Positions 1 through 13,300 of a stretch of DNA of 64,000 bases are shown one piece after another. The DNA lies in assembly GCA_005408345.1 (NCBI GenBank), contig SEMN01000185.1:372001-436000 (forward strand). Reading direction: 5' to 3'. The notes under the pieces were generated by a model. The model saw only the letters and a list, made by a program, of their open reading frames with translations. It ran no database searches and was not told the origin of the DNA. The translations under genes were made by a program, and so were the position numbers. The first letter of the stretch is position 1. Each line of letters begins with the position of its first letter. This stretch comes from Macquaria australasica (Eukaryota > Chordata > Actinopteri > Centrarchiformes > Percichthyidae).

Positions 1-2489
1 CAAACTTGGATAACTATAGGTACAGTACACCCACGGGTGATAGCTCACTTTGCTGTTGATAGGTTGACTGATAGCGAGATACACCAATCGATTCATGTGC
101 AAACCTCATGTAAAGAGCAGGCGTTCTGATGGGACCAACAAGTTCATTTATATCTCTGACTTATTCTTAACTAACTCCAGGCATTTCAGAATATTCAAAG
201 TTACAGGTCTTTGACTGGAAACACGGGGTGTGCTCCATCCTGTGCCCTACTGGGCTGTGTACCTGACGTCTCCAGGAATTGGTCATGATCCAAGCACTTT
301 TATACATACATTTTTGAGATACATATTTTCATATTTTCATGCTCCCAGCGGGATGAATAAGTGTGTCCTTTGTTATGAAATTGTGGAAATTAAAAAAGGT
401 GCAACATGCAAGTTTTCAAAGTGGCTCTACAGTGTTGCCTTGCCATGCAGTGTCCTACACAGTGGATGGATTTGAGTGCTCTAGAGAGAAACATGCAATC
501 AGTTTACAATGACGATGATTATGTTGCCTCTCACTAATCAAAAAATACTCACCAGGAATTCCATTAGAAAGAGGCATTTGGTTAAAACAAAGGCCTTCTG
601 GAGGCATGAAAAACACTTTTGATGGATTACTTCCAAAGCAATTTAATTAAACCATGTTCGCAGATCGGCGGAAAAAATGTCTCACTCAAAACAAAGTGTG
701 TGAAAATTAGGGTCAAGTTAAATAGCTTGCTTTTGAACTATGTCAACACTGTGGGCAATTATTCATTGGTATTCATGCTGAAAATGTATTCTTGAGAATC
801 AGGGCCTTTCATACATCAAAGGGAAAAATGCGTAATAAATGTGACAGCATTGTAATTTTAAAGTGTTCTTTCCAGTGGAGCAGGAATTTTATCATAAAGA
901 TACATTTTTTTGACAGGCACTTAACATTCATACTGTGTCAGATCCTATGTATGCTGACCACTCTGTCATTTATTTTGCTTCCTTTATCTTTTATGTGTGT
1001 TTCCATCTTGTGCCAGATGATTTTCTACAGAGGACTGCTGGTTAAAATGATGAAGACAAAAGCAGGAAAGTGGGTAAAGGTGCTTAAATCCAGAGAGCAA
1101 TGTTCTAGTCTACTTTAAAGAGTGAAACAACCCCTTTCACAGTCCATCACCGGCCTGCCAGGAGAACTGCAGAGGAGCAGATAAGATCATTTAATCAGAG
1201 CTGAGCTCTCTGCTGGGGGTTCAGCTGAACAGAGGCAATTCAGGAGTGATGGGTTCAGCGGCAGGGGTTGTGGGACAGTAAGTGGGACTGATTGACAGTT
1301 CGAGGGCTGTGGAGCTGCACAAGACAGAGAATAGGGTGTAGAGAAAGTATAAAGGTAAAAATGTTTAAAGCTATGATAACTTTAAAACTTGTCTTCAGGC
1401 AGCAAAGTCGTGTTGTTGTTGCCCTTCAGAGTTCATACCTAAACACTTCCAACATCATTCATCTTGGTAAACTGTCTACTTTGACATCGCATCCAGCCTG
1501 AGGCTGTGGTGCTTCAAGCAAGTTGTCACAGATGTTGCAGAAGCAGATGGCAAACACAGCCATTCCCCATAAAGAACACAGTGACTATGTTAGCCTGCCT
1601 GCTGCATGTTTTATTACTGATTTCAGTTGTTTGGATGCAGTTTACAGCTGATTGTGCCTACAGTATATGGCTTCATTATTACTGAAAAGCCAAATTTAGG
1701 AAAATTCTTGGATTTACAGAGAGATATAGAATGTGGTGGACAGATTCTGTTGCACATAATATATCATTTATTTTCATCTGACCAAAAAAAAAAAAAACAC
1801 TTCATCACTTGAGATCAAAGACAGTACAGTGTCCTACGCAGGCTTTCTGCAAGCTTCTTTTCAGATTTGTTCAAGTAAATTCCCTTTTCAGCATGTAATC
1901 ATCAACATCTGCTTTGAATGAAAAAAGAAATCTCAAACACAGGCTGATAATAAACAATAATTCCGGCAAATTATATTTTTAAAATAAAACTTCAAAACTG
2001 CATATTGCCACTTTAAAATGGATGTATAGCAGTGTGACGTATGGTGAGCATTTGAAATTAGCATTGCAGCTGTGTCAGCATGAAACAACCCTCCTCTCCT
2101 GCAGTGAGGACGGTTGAATTTGTCACAGTGCAAAGAGTCCTTTCCGCCTGTGACCATTCTTGTAGTCGCCATTCTCCTGAGCCACAGGGTGGCTGGCAAA
2201 TTCATGGAGCCATTGCAGCACAATTAGATATGCATTGTGGGAGCAGCCATGGGCATCATATAATAAAGTCTAGTACATACACAGTTTATGTATCAGCAGG
2301 TCTTCTCCTCCTTCGTCCCAAAGCAGGCTGAAATTGCTTTGGGAGGTTGTTTTTTGATGAATATCTTGCTACCCTGCTAAGCATATCAGTATATTGCCAT
2401 TGGGTTGATGGGTTTAGTGGATTACCATGCAAGACTCACCTGCCTATGGCAAAGTGATAGAGTACAACCTATTATAACTGTATTAGATG

Positions 2490-2930
2490 TCTTTAAAGAT
2501 GCACTGGTCAATATTTTTATATGAACAATGAGACAAATTACCATGTGTAATGTAAAAGGTATCACTCATAGTGACAAACACACAGTCTGAAGTTGTCCTT
2601 AGCTCATTTTTTAGCTCATTGTTTTGACTGTTTTGGTTCACACTGTCATCAACCTCTCTTGCAGCTGCTGCAGGCTGTACATATCAGGACTCGGTGGAGA
2701 CCAAAACGGAGCTAAAAGGAGAGTGAATACTGGACTTACATTCGTCAGTGTGCCAGAAACCCAACTCTAAATGAAAGCTAATGTTGCTTTGTGTCTGCTG
2801 GGTGTGTATATGGACAACTATCAGCTTTTTAAGGTAATTACATACAGTACATGTCAGTGCCGTGTTTACAGCTTGTTTCTGCTGTCCCCAAGTGGCCAGA
2901 AAAATCTGTTATTGCAGGTTTAAATATTTA
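2490..2930 (-). repeat. Dispersed repeat family R3, near-complete copy
   Basis: The left end (taaagatgcactggtcaata) and the reverse complement of the right end (taaacctgcaataacagatt) look like a degenerate terminal inverted repeat. The inner segment, read on the - strand, parallels 17,556-17,870 and 34,905-35,150 through shared blocks such as ggccacttgggg and ctccactaactcctga-like sequence. A MITE-like origin is inferred; it has no coding capacity. Confidence 0.5.
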
Positions 2931-5900
2931 AAGAGGTTTAAATGCAAAAAACACTGCCTAGCATGAAATCTTACACTTGTGTTGTAACCAATTAGCAACA
3001 CAAACGCTAGCAGGCAAACATCAGATGACGATAAAATGGAATGGCATTCTGAAATTCAACTGGAGCAGTTGCAATTAACACATGCATGTATAATGAAAAA
3101 GCAGCATAAATACAACTCATGCAACACATTCCCAAGCCCAGCACATTCTTTGGAAAGAATGAATTTCAAATGGACACCATGAGTCAACAGTGTAAGCAAT
3201 TAGGAATATTTCTGATGGGCTGCAGCAGAGAAGCACAGCATCTTGAGGGTAAGCAGAGCTGTGGCTTGTCAGTTCACCGCTTCTCAAGTAGGCTGCTGGT
3301 GGAGAAGTGGTCTGTATTGATCAACAGGCACCACGGGCATCAGCTGCTAGTGCCCCGCAGGGCAAACACAGGCTGGCACCATCAGCATCACCTCCCTCTC
3401 TTTACTGCCCATTTCCTGCCTGCATCTTTGCCTCAACCTCATGTCCATAAAATCACATGTGATCACCGGATGACATTTTAATTCTGACTTTCATATGTTG
3501 ATGATTTCTTTATCGATGACTCAGACAGACAATTCAAACATTACTCTGATCATCTTATGTTCGTCTAGACTAGACAGACAGAATTACCTCTTGCAACAGG
3601 AACTACGCAGTGCCTTTTTGGTCTAAATACAAATATAAAACTGTGGTTTAGATGCCAAAAATAACTTTCCCTTAACTCACCATAGCTCTTGTCTGTGCAG
3701 AAAGATTGGGCTTGCAATGGGAAAAGACACCATAAACAATGCACTCCAGACAGGGTGTGTGTGTGTGTCTGGACTCATTAGAAGTGTGAAGCGGGCATCT
3801 AGAGCAGGTGTCTCCCTCTCATTTGTCTTAGCAGTGCCTTCCTCTGCTTGTGCCGACCTCCACTAGAGTGTGATGAAGGAGGAGGTTCATGGGAGGAGAA
3901 GGGAGGGGAAGAAATGAAAGCAAAGGTAGCAAATGAAACGGAAAGCTGGACTTTACTCAAAAGCTGGAAAAAGGGAAATAATGAATGCAGATGAAAAATA
4001 TATCCTGCTGTCGCTGACCACAGTTACCCACCTACACCGTCAACCACAGTGCTAAAAAAATGGCATATGAGACTGAGCTGGCTCTTGCTTTGCTGCAGTG
4101 TTAATGGTCAATGTAGGGATGTTTTGACATTGTACCTATTAGCATGGCATCTTAGTTCTTAGCATGAGGCTGATGGGCTACATAATAGGACTTTAGATAT
4201 GTGTTTATGTGCAGAAATAACACTTATGTTCAGGCCCTTGCAAGCCACTTCATCCACTTGGCTCGATTTGTTTCTCTAACTGTGCTCTCCCTCCCCCTCC
4301 TCCTGCTGTGCCCTCCTCACTGACCGTGTCCTTGAGATACTGTACTCCTCTTACACACACAACCCCATCCTATCCACCATTTTCTCTCTCTCACACACAC
4401 AGGTCTCCTTCCAACCAAGGCAATCTGCTGAGAAAGCTATCGGACACACACTGATGAGTGACAAATGTCATTAGCAAAACGTCTGTCACCCTTTCTCTCA
4501 GTTTAACACTACTTTTTTTAACATTGGCTCAAATTTCCGTACAAAGATGCACATTTCCAAAGATGTAAACATAATATGTGTGCGTACAATGCATGCATGC
4601 CACGTTTGTTACTGTATTTAGAGTCCTAGGAGATTTATGACCATCCATTCTCATGGCTATAATCTCACATTGCACTGTGATTTAATGTAGCAGCAGTAGT
4701 AGCAGCACTATGGTTCTCCTCAGATTACAATAGGCCATAAATGTTTTTGCAGCCAGGCATCAGGATAATGAATGGGGTCCAATCAATAGCCTGTCTGTTC
4801 AGAATAAACCATCAAAGAGAAGCAGTAAGCAGAGAAAAATAGAAACAGAGACTCTGACTGATTATACATAAACAAAGGTAAGATATTTTTCTAAAGGATT
4901 TATCATAATGCAACACATTGTTCTTTCAAATGTCAAATAATTGATTGCCCAGCTTAAATTGAATGCTTTTGCAGATGTTATGCTTTATAGATGCAACTGT
5001 GAACTCATAGTTCACATATCGACTCAGTTACATATTGACACAGACAGAAGTAGCACTTATCTTTAAAGACCACATTTTCATGTTTTGTGCTTTTGCTCCC
5101 TCAAAGTCATTAGGTTGGTATATTTGCTGAATCTGAATCTGTTGCTTTGGGAGCTACTGACAACTTTCTTGACAAATGTGTTTCCATTGCTACATATCAT
5201 ATAATTTCTTCTTTAAAAGAAACATATGATAATGATTCATCATAATTAGGTGTAATAATCCAGCCTTGCACCCAATAGGTTACCATTTTCTCCCTAATAG
5301 TTCAGCATCACATCCCAAACCTCGCTGCTGCAGAGAGAACGCATGTTAGCAGCTCAGTGTCAGAGCAGCTTTAATTCTAATTTCAACCCATACCGCGTGC
5401 GCTGTGCATTAGCCATGCACGTAGGTTTTTAAGAGAGGAAAATGGAATGTCCTCCCACCAAATCTTCTTATGTTCACCCACTTCCTTCCTTTTTAAATAT
5501 CCCTCCTAATTCTAGACATTTGTAATCTCTTGACTGTGTGGCTCCACTGATCTAGTTCCAGGCAGAGGGACTGCACAGCAGCAGGACTCAAAGCTTTCTG
5601 TTCACTGTTGATGGTACTTCCCTGTAAACCTTTCCGTGGAACAGATTGTGCTGTCTCACTTGGCCCATGGTGGCTGATACTGACTGTTTGCTGTGAAGCA
5701 GTTGTGTGCTTGGCGAATTGAGACTTTGTAGCACCACTTCACTAAAAAATCCCCAATAGATGTTTGTACTTTAAGTTTTCTCCCCAGGAATCTGTGACGA
5801 AGCCCTTAAGTATTTAGTTACATGGGATCTCATTAAAATGGTGTCTTTATGTGTATATGCATTTGTTATTTTTTAATATTAGAGGATTCTTTTTTAGGAG

Positions 5901-7283
5901 AATAAAGACAAGCACCTGTTCTGAATTTCTCACAAAAAAATCATAAGAAAATGAGCTGGCACATAAAACAGATATAACACATTAGATTCACCTCATTAAA
6001 TCAAATGAAACCTCTAATGTTAATGATGTCCCTGTGAGTTATTTGGTCCTTGGCATTGGCTCTCACACCTATCTCACAGCAGAAGTGACATTAATTGCCA
6101 CAGTATATTACAAGACCACAATACATCATCATGAAAGTGAGCAAAGCACAACATTGATCTCGACGCATTTTCTGTGTCAATTGCTATTTGCTTAGAATAA
6201 TTAGCTGATGCAGGCATGTTGTACGCCTCCGCCGTGTTTGAAACCAATGTGGGAGTCAAGAATAACTGCTGGTGGTTTTAAATAAAGCTAAAATCATTTG
6301 AGCACAAGCCAGAGTGGATTGATGCTCCCAATTTCCAACCACAGTAAATCAGTTTTTCCAGTTGTGACAGACCGCATGAGATCGTTCTGACAAGTTAAAT
6401 TATGGTATTGTTGTACCATGTGGATACAGATGTAGGTGTGCTGTCACATCATAAATATGCATAATTTCACATCTAAAATATATACCATTATCACATATTC
6501 TGCATCCTACACACAGACACATACCCGCTAATTACCAGACAATTGCTGTCTCCCACACATGCTCATCAGACATGATCTGAATGACAATGATGCAATCACA
6601 TCCGGGAGGTCAAACGCAGCTTTTACAATTCATGATAATTAGTTTCACCAAAAAATGGCCCTTAGCTGCTGCACCGTGACTACAAATGATCCTGGTGGTA
6701 TTTTATAATTGTATCTCAAAGTAATGGATCATAGATTTGACCTATACAACAGAGACAGGTACACTGAAATATTGTGTAGTCTACGATGGATGAAAGCATC
6801 AATATAACACTGTTGTGTCACCTTAAATAATACCTTTCCTGTATGCACAGTTATTGACACAGTTTGCAGGCAGGCAAGGAACACACATCTATCTGTATCA
6901 TCTATAATAGGAAGCCTGTCAAAAAGATTGTCATTGCATGACAGAACCAGAGCAGCTTTAAGCTTTAAGTGGACAATATTGTCAAAGAAATCTAAGGATA
7001 AGAGGGTGTTTGACAGTTAACTTTAACAGCAGATTGTTAGACAGGAAACTCAAACATTTAAAATAATACAAAGTTTCATATAGGGATGAATATTCATGAT
7101 TTAACAATATTTACACAAATAAATAATAACTGTGTAATAGACATAGTCAGATGAGTCATCTTCAGCCTCCATTAGAGTGATTCGCTCAGGAGGTCTTTAG
7201 TTTAGCTCCAAAACTGGAATCAGGGGGAAATGGTTATGCCAGCTTAATCTAAGGAAACACAAGGCAAAGACTTTACATTCACG

Positions 7284-7815
7284 CTGGGCTAACACGTTCA
7301 CAGTTACAATGCTAACACGCTAATGTTTAGCAGATCTAATGTAATAACATATACCATGTTCAGAACCTTACTTTAGCATGTTTGATTGTTAACATTTGCT
7401 AATTAAATCAAAACCGTACAGCTTAGGGATAATGGGAATGTTATCATTTTTGCAAGTATTTGGTCATAAACCAAAGTGTCAGATAAACAAAAAAAAAAAA
7501 GGACCTGATGATGGTACTGAATGAAACGTCAGGAGACCACCAAAATTATTACAATTCATCCTGAGGGGTAAATAAATGTCTGTACCAAATTTCATGGCAA
7601 TTCATCCAGCGGTTATCAAGACATTTCACTAAAAAACGGAAATGTCAACCTCATGGTGGCGCTAGAGGAAAAGTCAGGGGATCACCAAAGTCAGTGGGAT
7701 TCATTCATTGGGGAACATAAATGTCTGTACAAAAAATTTGATGGCAATCTATGAAACAGTTGTTGAAACATTTCAGTCTGGACCAAAGTGGTGGACAGAA
7801 AGATTGACAAGAAGA
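7284..7815 (+). repeat. Dispersed repeat family R2, copy 1
   Basis: Shares several blocks with 33,385-33,905: gctaacacgctaatgtttag, aaatttcatggcaat, ctcatggtggcgctagagg, gtcaggggatcaccaaa and tttcagtctggaccaaagtg. Similar blocks within the element suggest an old internal duplication. No coding frame. Non-autonomous element, class not determined. Confidence 0.6.
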
Positions 7816-8220
7816 CAGACTAAAAATTGTCTTCCCCCTACGTCAAACCCAGAAGGCACATTTTCCAAACTGTCAGACTTAAAGAAAGGGTGAACACCTT
7901 TCACTCAGCAACTAAAACTTTATTATTTCACTCAACACTTAGTGTCCAGTGTTACCTTTATAGATAAGAGTTCTTGCTTCTCAAAGCATGCCATTCTGAA
8001 GAGCAAACACTGACACACTAAGAGTATGGCACAAAGGAACACAATATAAAAAGAGGCACTAATGGTCGTGATGCTATAACAAGCTCATTGGAGGTGCCTG
8101 TCTTTCCCTCCTGCTTTTCTGCTTCCACAGTAGTAGCACAATAGTCAATGAACTTTTATGACTGAATATTATTCAAAGACAGAATAAAGACTCTACACTT
8201 CAAAAGACTAGCTTTTTTTT

Positions 8221-8360
8221 GGCTGTTTCCAGTCTTTGTGCTAAGCTAGCTGGCTGTAGTTTCATATTTAAGGTACAGACATGAGAGTGGTATCAATCTT
8301 CTCATCTAACTCTCGTCAAGAAAGTAAATAAGCTTATATCCCAAAATGTTGATGTATTTC
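8221..8360 (-). repeat. Foldback repeat family R1, half copy
   Basis: Contains ccagtctttgtgctaagcta, the ctggctgtagtttcatattt block and acatgagagtggtatcaatc, as in 20,190-20,310. Only one arm of the palindromic element is present. Confidence 0.55.
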
Positions 8361-9988
8361 TTCAACTTTGTGCTGTGAGTGCTTAAACTTGACCATGTTA
8401 TTCTCGGGAAAACAAATGAAAGTCGGTCAACATTTTGCAGAAACATTCACTATAAAATTCATTAAAAACGTCAGTTCTAGGAAACAGTTGTCTACAGAAA
8501 GGAAAGTGTGTCTGGCTCTCTTTAAATGGAAATCTCGGCAGTCCTTGCTTGAAAGCCTGGATAGTATAGTTTATTATACATTATAATACTACCTACCTAT
8601 GTACTGTACCTGCCTGCCTGATGTGAAAACTATTTCGATCTATATTGTTTCCATACACATGAACTGTATGCAATATGATGAATGATAGCTGTATAAATTA
8701 GTCTATATAATCTATATTGACTCCTTTGAAAATAAAAAAATCCTTTCATGGCTTTCTACCACAATCCAATTCCTAACACATGAAGGCCTTTGAACTAGAT
8801 AAAACGTATTAATAAAGAATGACCTGCCTACAGGCACTGTAGACCTTGAAGCTGGTGTCCGTAATGTTTTTTAACATATCAGTAACATATCAATCTGAGG
8901 GGTTTATTTAAATGGCAGCAAATGTATTGTCTGCCATTGAGAAATGTTGATTTGCTTGTCAGGTTGCACCTGTCTTGATGATGATGCCAATAATGTCTTC
9001 AAAGCCTTTGGTATACTGGATGTTTGTATTTTCACAGGTCAAAATTAACAGCAAGCCCACTAATATCACACTTCCCTGGGTAGCATGTCTTTCTATGTTT
9101 GCTGATTTTGAGTGAGGCTTCTGCACAACCTTCCAAGACAAATGTGTGATCCTCTCACTGCTGCAGGGGGAAACAACGTGGAGAAAGATATATATTTTAG
9201 CTCAGGAAAAGGCCTCTTCCTTCATGTAACAGCGTAGTGAATAACTTGCTGGTGGATGGATGGATGATAGAACGTCAGCAGCAGAGAGGATCATTAAGGC
9301 GTTGCTTGCATCTATTCATGTAGCTTGTGGCCTGCTGACAGAACATGACAGATTGATGCGGCACCCAGATTACCATCTCCAACGTTGAAATTGATTCTGA
9401 ATAGCAATCAACCTCTGTGACATTTGCCGTGGTAATTACAGAGAAAAACGTAATCCTTCCTACAGAAAATAAGGCTCAGTTTGAAATGGCGGACAGTCAG
9501 AGGGCCGTGAAGTGAATCTCTAAGTAGGTTATAAAATAAATAGAAATTGTAGGGATTATTGTCAATGTCATTTTATCAATAAACATGAACAGTTTTTAAC
9601 TTTAACTGATTTTCTCCTTCGAGGTTATATGAACAGCTATTACCACTCATTTTGTGACACTGAAGCAAAGCAATAAACTAAGCAGGGACAAATTCAAGTA
9701 TGTTGCCTTTAAGAATGAATGGATCCAAGGTCAAGGAAAACATTTGCCTTTATTGCTCCACGATCACTGCTCTCACCTTCAACATTTATCTTTAACATAC
9801 AACTGCACGGCATGGACAAGCAATTTCTTGAACAAACATCTGTTCTTTATCTGAACATAAAAAGAATATATTATGCCTTTAAAGGTTTTCCCTCTGAGAG
9901 CTGTGGCTTTGACAGTTAGCAGGGTGTAAACTCTATCCTGCACACACTCCAAGTCTGTACTCACAGCGAGGTACAAACACCTGCTGTT

Positions 9989-10400
9989 AAAGGGTAACTC
10001 TGGTATCTTTAAACTTGGTCTCTATTTTTACAAATTATGGGGTCTAAATGACTAATAGTTACCAAAAGTTTTGGAATTGGTCCAGTAGATCGCCTCAGCC
10101 AGCATCCATGAACGGGCTACAATGGCTGCAATGTAATCCTTTGGGGCAATTGCGCCCGTGAAAAGTGGGTCCACTAAAAGTGCCTGTTTCTGCCACTGAC
10201 AGACTCAGACTGTTATTTGTGTCTGACAACATTCTGGAAAGGATCCCTACAGAGACAGACCGTTTTATTAAAGAGTAAGATCCTTTTTGTTTAACCAGAA
10301 TCAGAAGTCTCGCTCAAGGAAAAGTCTCGCTCTGAAATCTCGCGAGAGGTTGAGTTGTTGCAGGAAGACGACAATGGAAATGTCAGAGTTGGAGAGAAGA
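9989..10400 (+). repeat. Probable dispersed repeat R5, single copy
   Basis: The stretch from ggtaactctggtatctttaa through caaattatggggtctaaatg to tctcgcgagaggttgagttg has the look of a non-autonomous element common in percomorph genomes. This is from general familiarity; no second copy lies in the window. Confidence 0.35.
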
Positions 10401-11896
10401 GTTTACATAGAGGAACTGCTAGCAAGAATTTATTTCCAAAGTCATGGTTGAATATTTAGCTGATTTCGACAATGTAGAAAAGGCATTTAAATTCAATGGC
10501 CAGAGTATAAGATCTTCCTGCAACATAATTTTCTGTACAGTCTCTAGCAATAGTGGACATACAGAATCTAATTCCAGGTACAAACTTGGATTAGAATCCA
10601 ATGTAAGTGAGAAATGAATGCTTTTGTTTTGTTTTTGTTCCTGTTTAACACATTTGCATACTTTAGACTTGTTTTCTTTATTGCTGTATCTGTAAACTTT
10701 TGCTGTTGCAGCAACCTAATTTCCTCGGCGTGATCAATAATTGAAATCCTGTAGCTAAACAGTTTATTGATGATATGTTGATGTTTGTGAGGGAGTAAAC
10801 CCTTTTGGCTCCTGTATAATTATTAAAAAATCTTTCCTGTGTCCTTGGCAGGCCATTTGCAACTGATTGCTAGTTGCAAGAAACTGGCTGTCACTTGAAA
10901 TGTCAGACAGCCAGCAGCAGGCTTTCAGCTTTTCCCCACTTGGAAATATCACTAAGCAGAGGGAGGTGGAAAACAAAGAGTGGACAGAGGGATGATCAGA
11001 GGGGAATTAGGGTGAGGAGAGTCACTGACAATAAAACTGAAAAAAGGTTGATTTTCATCTGTTGATTTTCATGAAAGACGCCTTGCTTGAAGCGTCACGC
11101 GTGTGTGTTTGTGTGAATGAGTTCGGAAGAGATGGATTCACAGCCACAATGGACCATTCTGTTGGCAAGAAACACACAATCCCCCCATGCGAACATCAAA
11201 GCAACATCCAAACCTCCTCCTTTAGGGTTACTTCCTCAAAGATGTGCCGAAGACGAGACCTCATCCCCCATCAGCAAACGGATTCCTAATGAGGTTAGAA
11301 GACTTCAAACAGGGCTCTGACTCAGCTCTGCTCCCACAAAGACGAAGGGTAATGTATTAAACATGAGACGAGCTGATCGTCTCATACCTGCCTCCGTCTT
11401 CCACTTGGCACTTCCAGATACACACAAAGCTCCACATTCACACCTTTGACCCAGCTCTTTGTTTCATTGATAAGATTCCTGAGAGCAGACTCCTTCTGAA
11501 AGTGTCCACCAGGAGGGTTAACTCCCTCAGCCCCCGCAGCCACCTCTGCTCCCCTGTTTTCCAGCGTTATATAACTGGGAAAAGGTTGCAGTTAGACAAA
11601 CATGACCAACATATACATCAGACAGACGCAGACTAAATTAATTTTTGGTTACCTCACACCTCACTTTACTGATAAATTAAGGTTTGTAGTCTGGCAACTG
11701 CCCTGTGCTACCACCAATCTTCTCATTCCAAGACATTCTGACAGCACACATTTAAAAGGACACAATTAAAAACAATTTACATCAAGCACCAAGTATTAAC
11801 GTTATGATCTTATTGATACTGAATTAGTGACTGACCGTGTGGACTGATTTTTGTTTCAGATTTGACTTCTAAACAAGTTTCATTTGAATATAGGTA

Positions 11897-11936
11897 AATG
11901 TGCAGCTCCATTTTCAGTAAAATGGAGCTGCACATT
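11897..11936. repeat. Perfect hairpin, 18-bp arms, 4-nt loop
   Basis: Arms 11,897-11,914 (aatgtgcagctccatttt) and 11,919-11,936 are exact reverse complements around loop cagt. It lies in the gene-free region with no surrounding element recognised. Confidence 0.9.
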
Positions 11937-12883
11937 ATTGCATGTGCATTTTATTTTACAATAACTTTTCCTGAAATAGAATTGAGACTCTACTTCTTTC
12001 ACCTCCCTGACCCAATTTCTTAGGCCTATCTGGAAGCCTGCAGTGTGTCCTTACAGCCCAAAACCCCATTTCTCTACATTGCAGGCTTCTGCTGGTGGTC
12101 CATGAGGAAACTCTATCAGATGGGATTCTGCATGTGAACTTCTGTTTCTTTCCTGCTGTATTGCACTCTGATCTACTTCCACTGTGCATCATCAAAACCA
12201 ACTAGCAATTACTGTATCGCTGTAGGCATCTGGGCCACTCCACTGACAGCAGTCTTACTTGAAAGAGCATGTCTGTCCCTCATGTCTTTCTGGAGTTCAC
12301 CATAATATGAAGCGCACTGCTGAGGCAGCTGGAAATATGGAGTTGGAGAGGAAATATTTTATCAGGCCAATACTTGGGCAGAGGGACAAATAGATCAGTT
12401 TGAAGAAACATAAGATTCTGACCCACAATATAAATATTCATAAAGACTAAGCCATGTTGGCATTTCAGTAATCTGACCAGTATCTGTCTTGTGAATCAAT
12501 CGAAGTGATGGCCCACACAATGCACAAACACAACACACACACACTCATGGATCAAGGTTACTGGAGCAGGAGTAGGTGTTCATGTTTCCCCGTGAGAAAT
12601 AACAATAAAATCAGTACATTTCAATTAGCTTTGAGGCCTTTAATAACACTGATGGCACAGACTCAGTCTTCCTGCAGGATATGATAACAGACAAATTCAT
12701 TCATGTTGCAAAGTTGGTGTGACTGGCATCAAACCCCAGCAAGATGTACTCATTCATCACCACAGCACCTAATTAATGTGTCTCTTTGAAGTTTGATTAC
12801 GAGGGGAGCTATGCAGGAAATACATACATGATTTGCAAACGTGCTCTATTTTTCAGCATTTTGAAATTTTACATTGCAGTTTG

Positions 12884-13300
12884 TGTAGGGATTAAACAAA
12901 CGAGATACAATAAGGAGCGAAGTGAATTGGAGTGAGCCAGGCTAGCTGTTTCCTACTGCTTTCAGTCTTTATGGAAAGCTAAGCTAATGCCGCCTAGCTC
13001 CATACTGCAGTGAAAGGAATAGTTTAACATTTGAGAAAATACGCTTATTCGATTTCGAGAGGTGGATGAGATCGACACCACTCTTATATCTGTCTGGTAA
13101 ATGTAAGGCCACAGCCAGCAGCCAGTTAGCTTAGCTTAGCATAAAGACTGGAAACGGGGAAACAGTTAGTCTGGCTCTGTCCGAGGTAACAAAATCCACC
13201 TACCAGCACCTCTAAAGCTCAACTGGGCTCCATCTCCAATTAACACATTATATCTCACTTGTTTAATCTGAACAAAAAAACTAGTGTAAAAACAACAAGT
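12884..13300. repeat. Foldback repeat family R1, two abutting arms
   Basis: A reverse-orientation arm (about 12,884-13,005, with attaaacaaacgagatacaa and tctttatggaaagctaagct) is followed by a forward arm (about 13,012-13,300, with aaatacgcttattcgatttc, ttagcttagcttagcataaa and tcacttgtttaatctgaac). Probably two insertions or a rearranged palindrome. Confidence 0.55.

Noticed and set aside
3119..3481. 120-codon open frame in the upstream region
   Set aside because: The composition is not protein-like (His/Gln-rich with no domain pattern), no splice sites frame it and no homologue is recognised.
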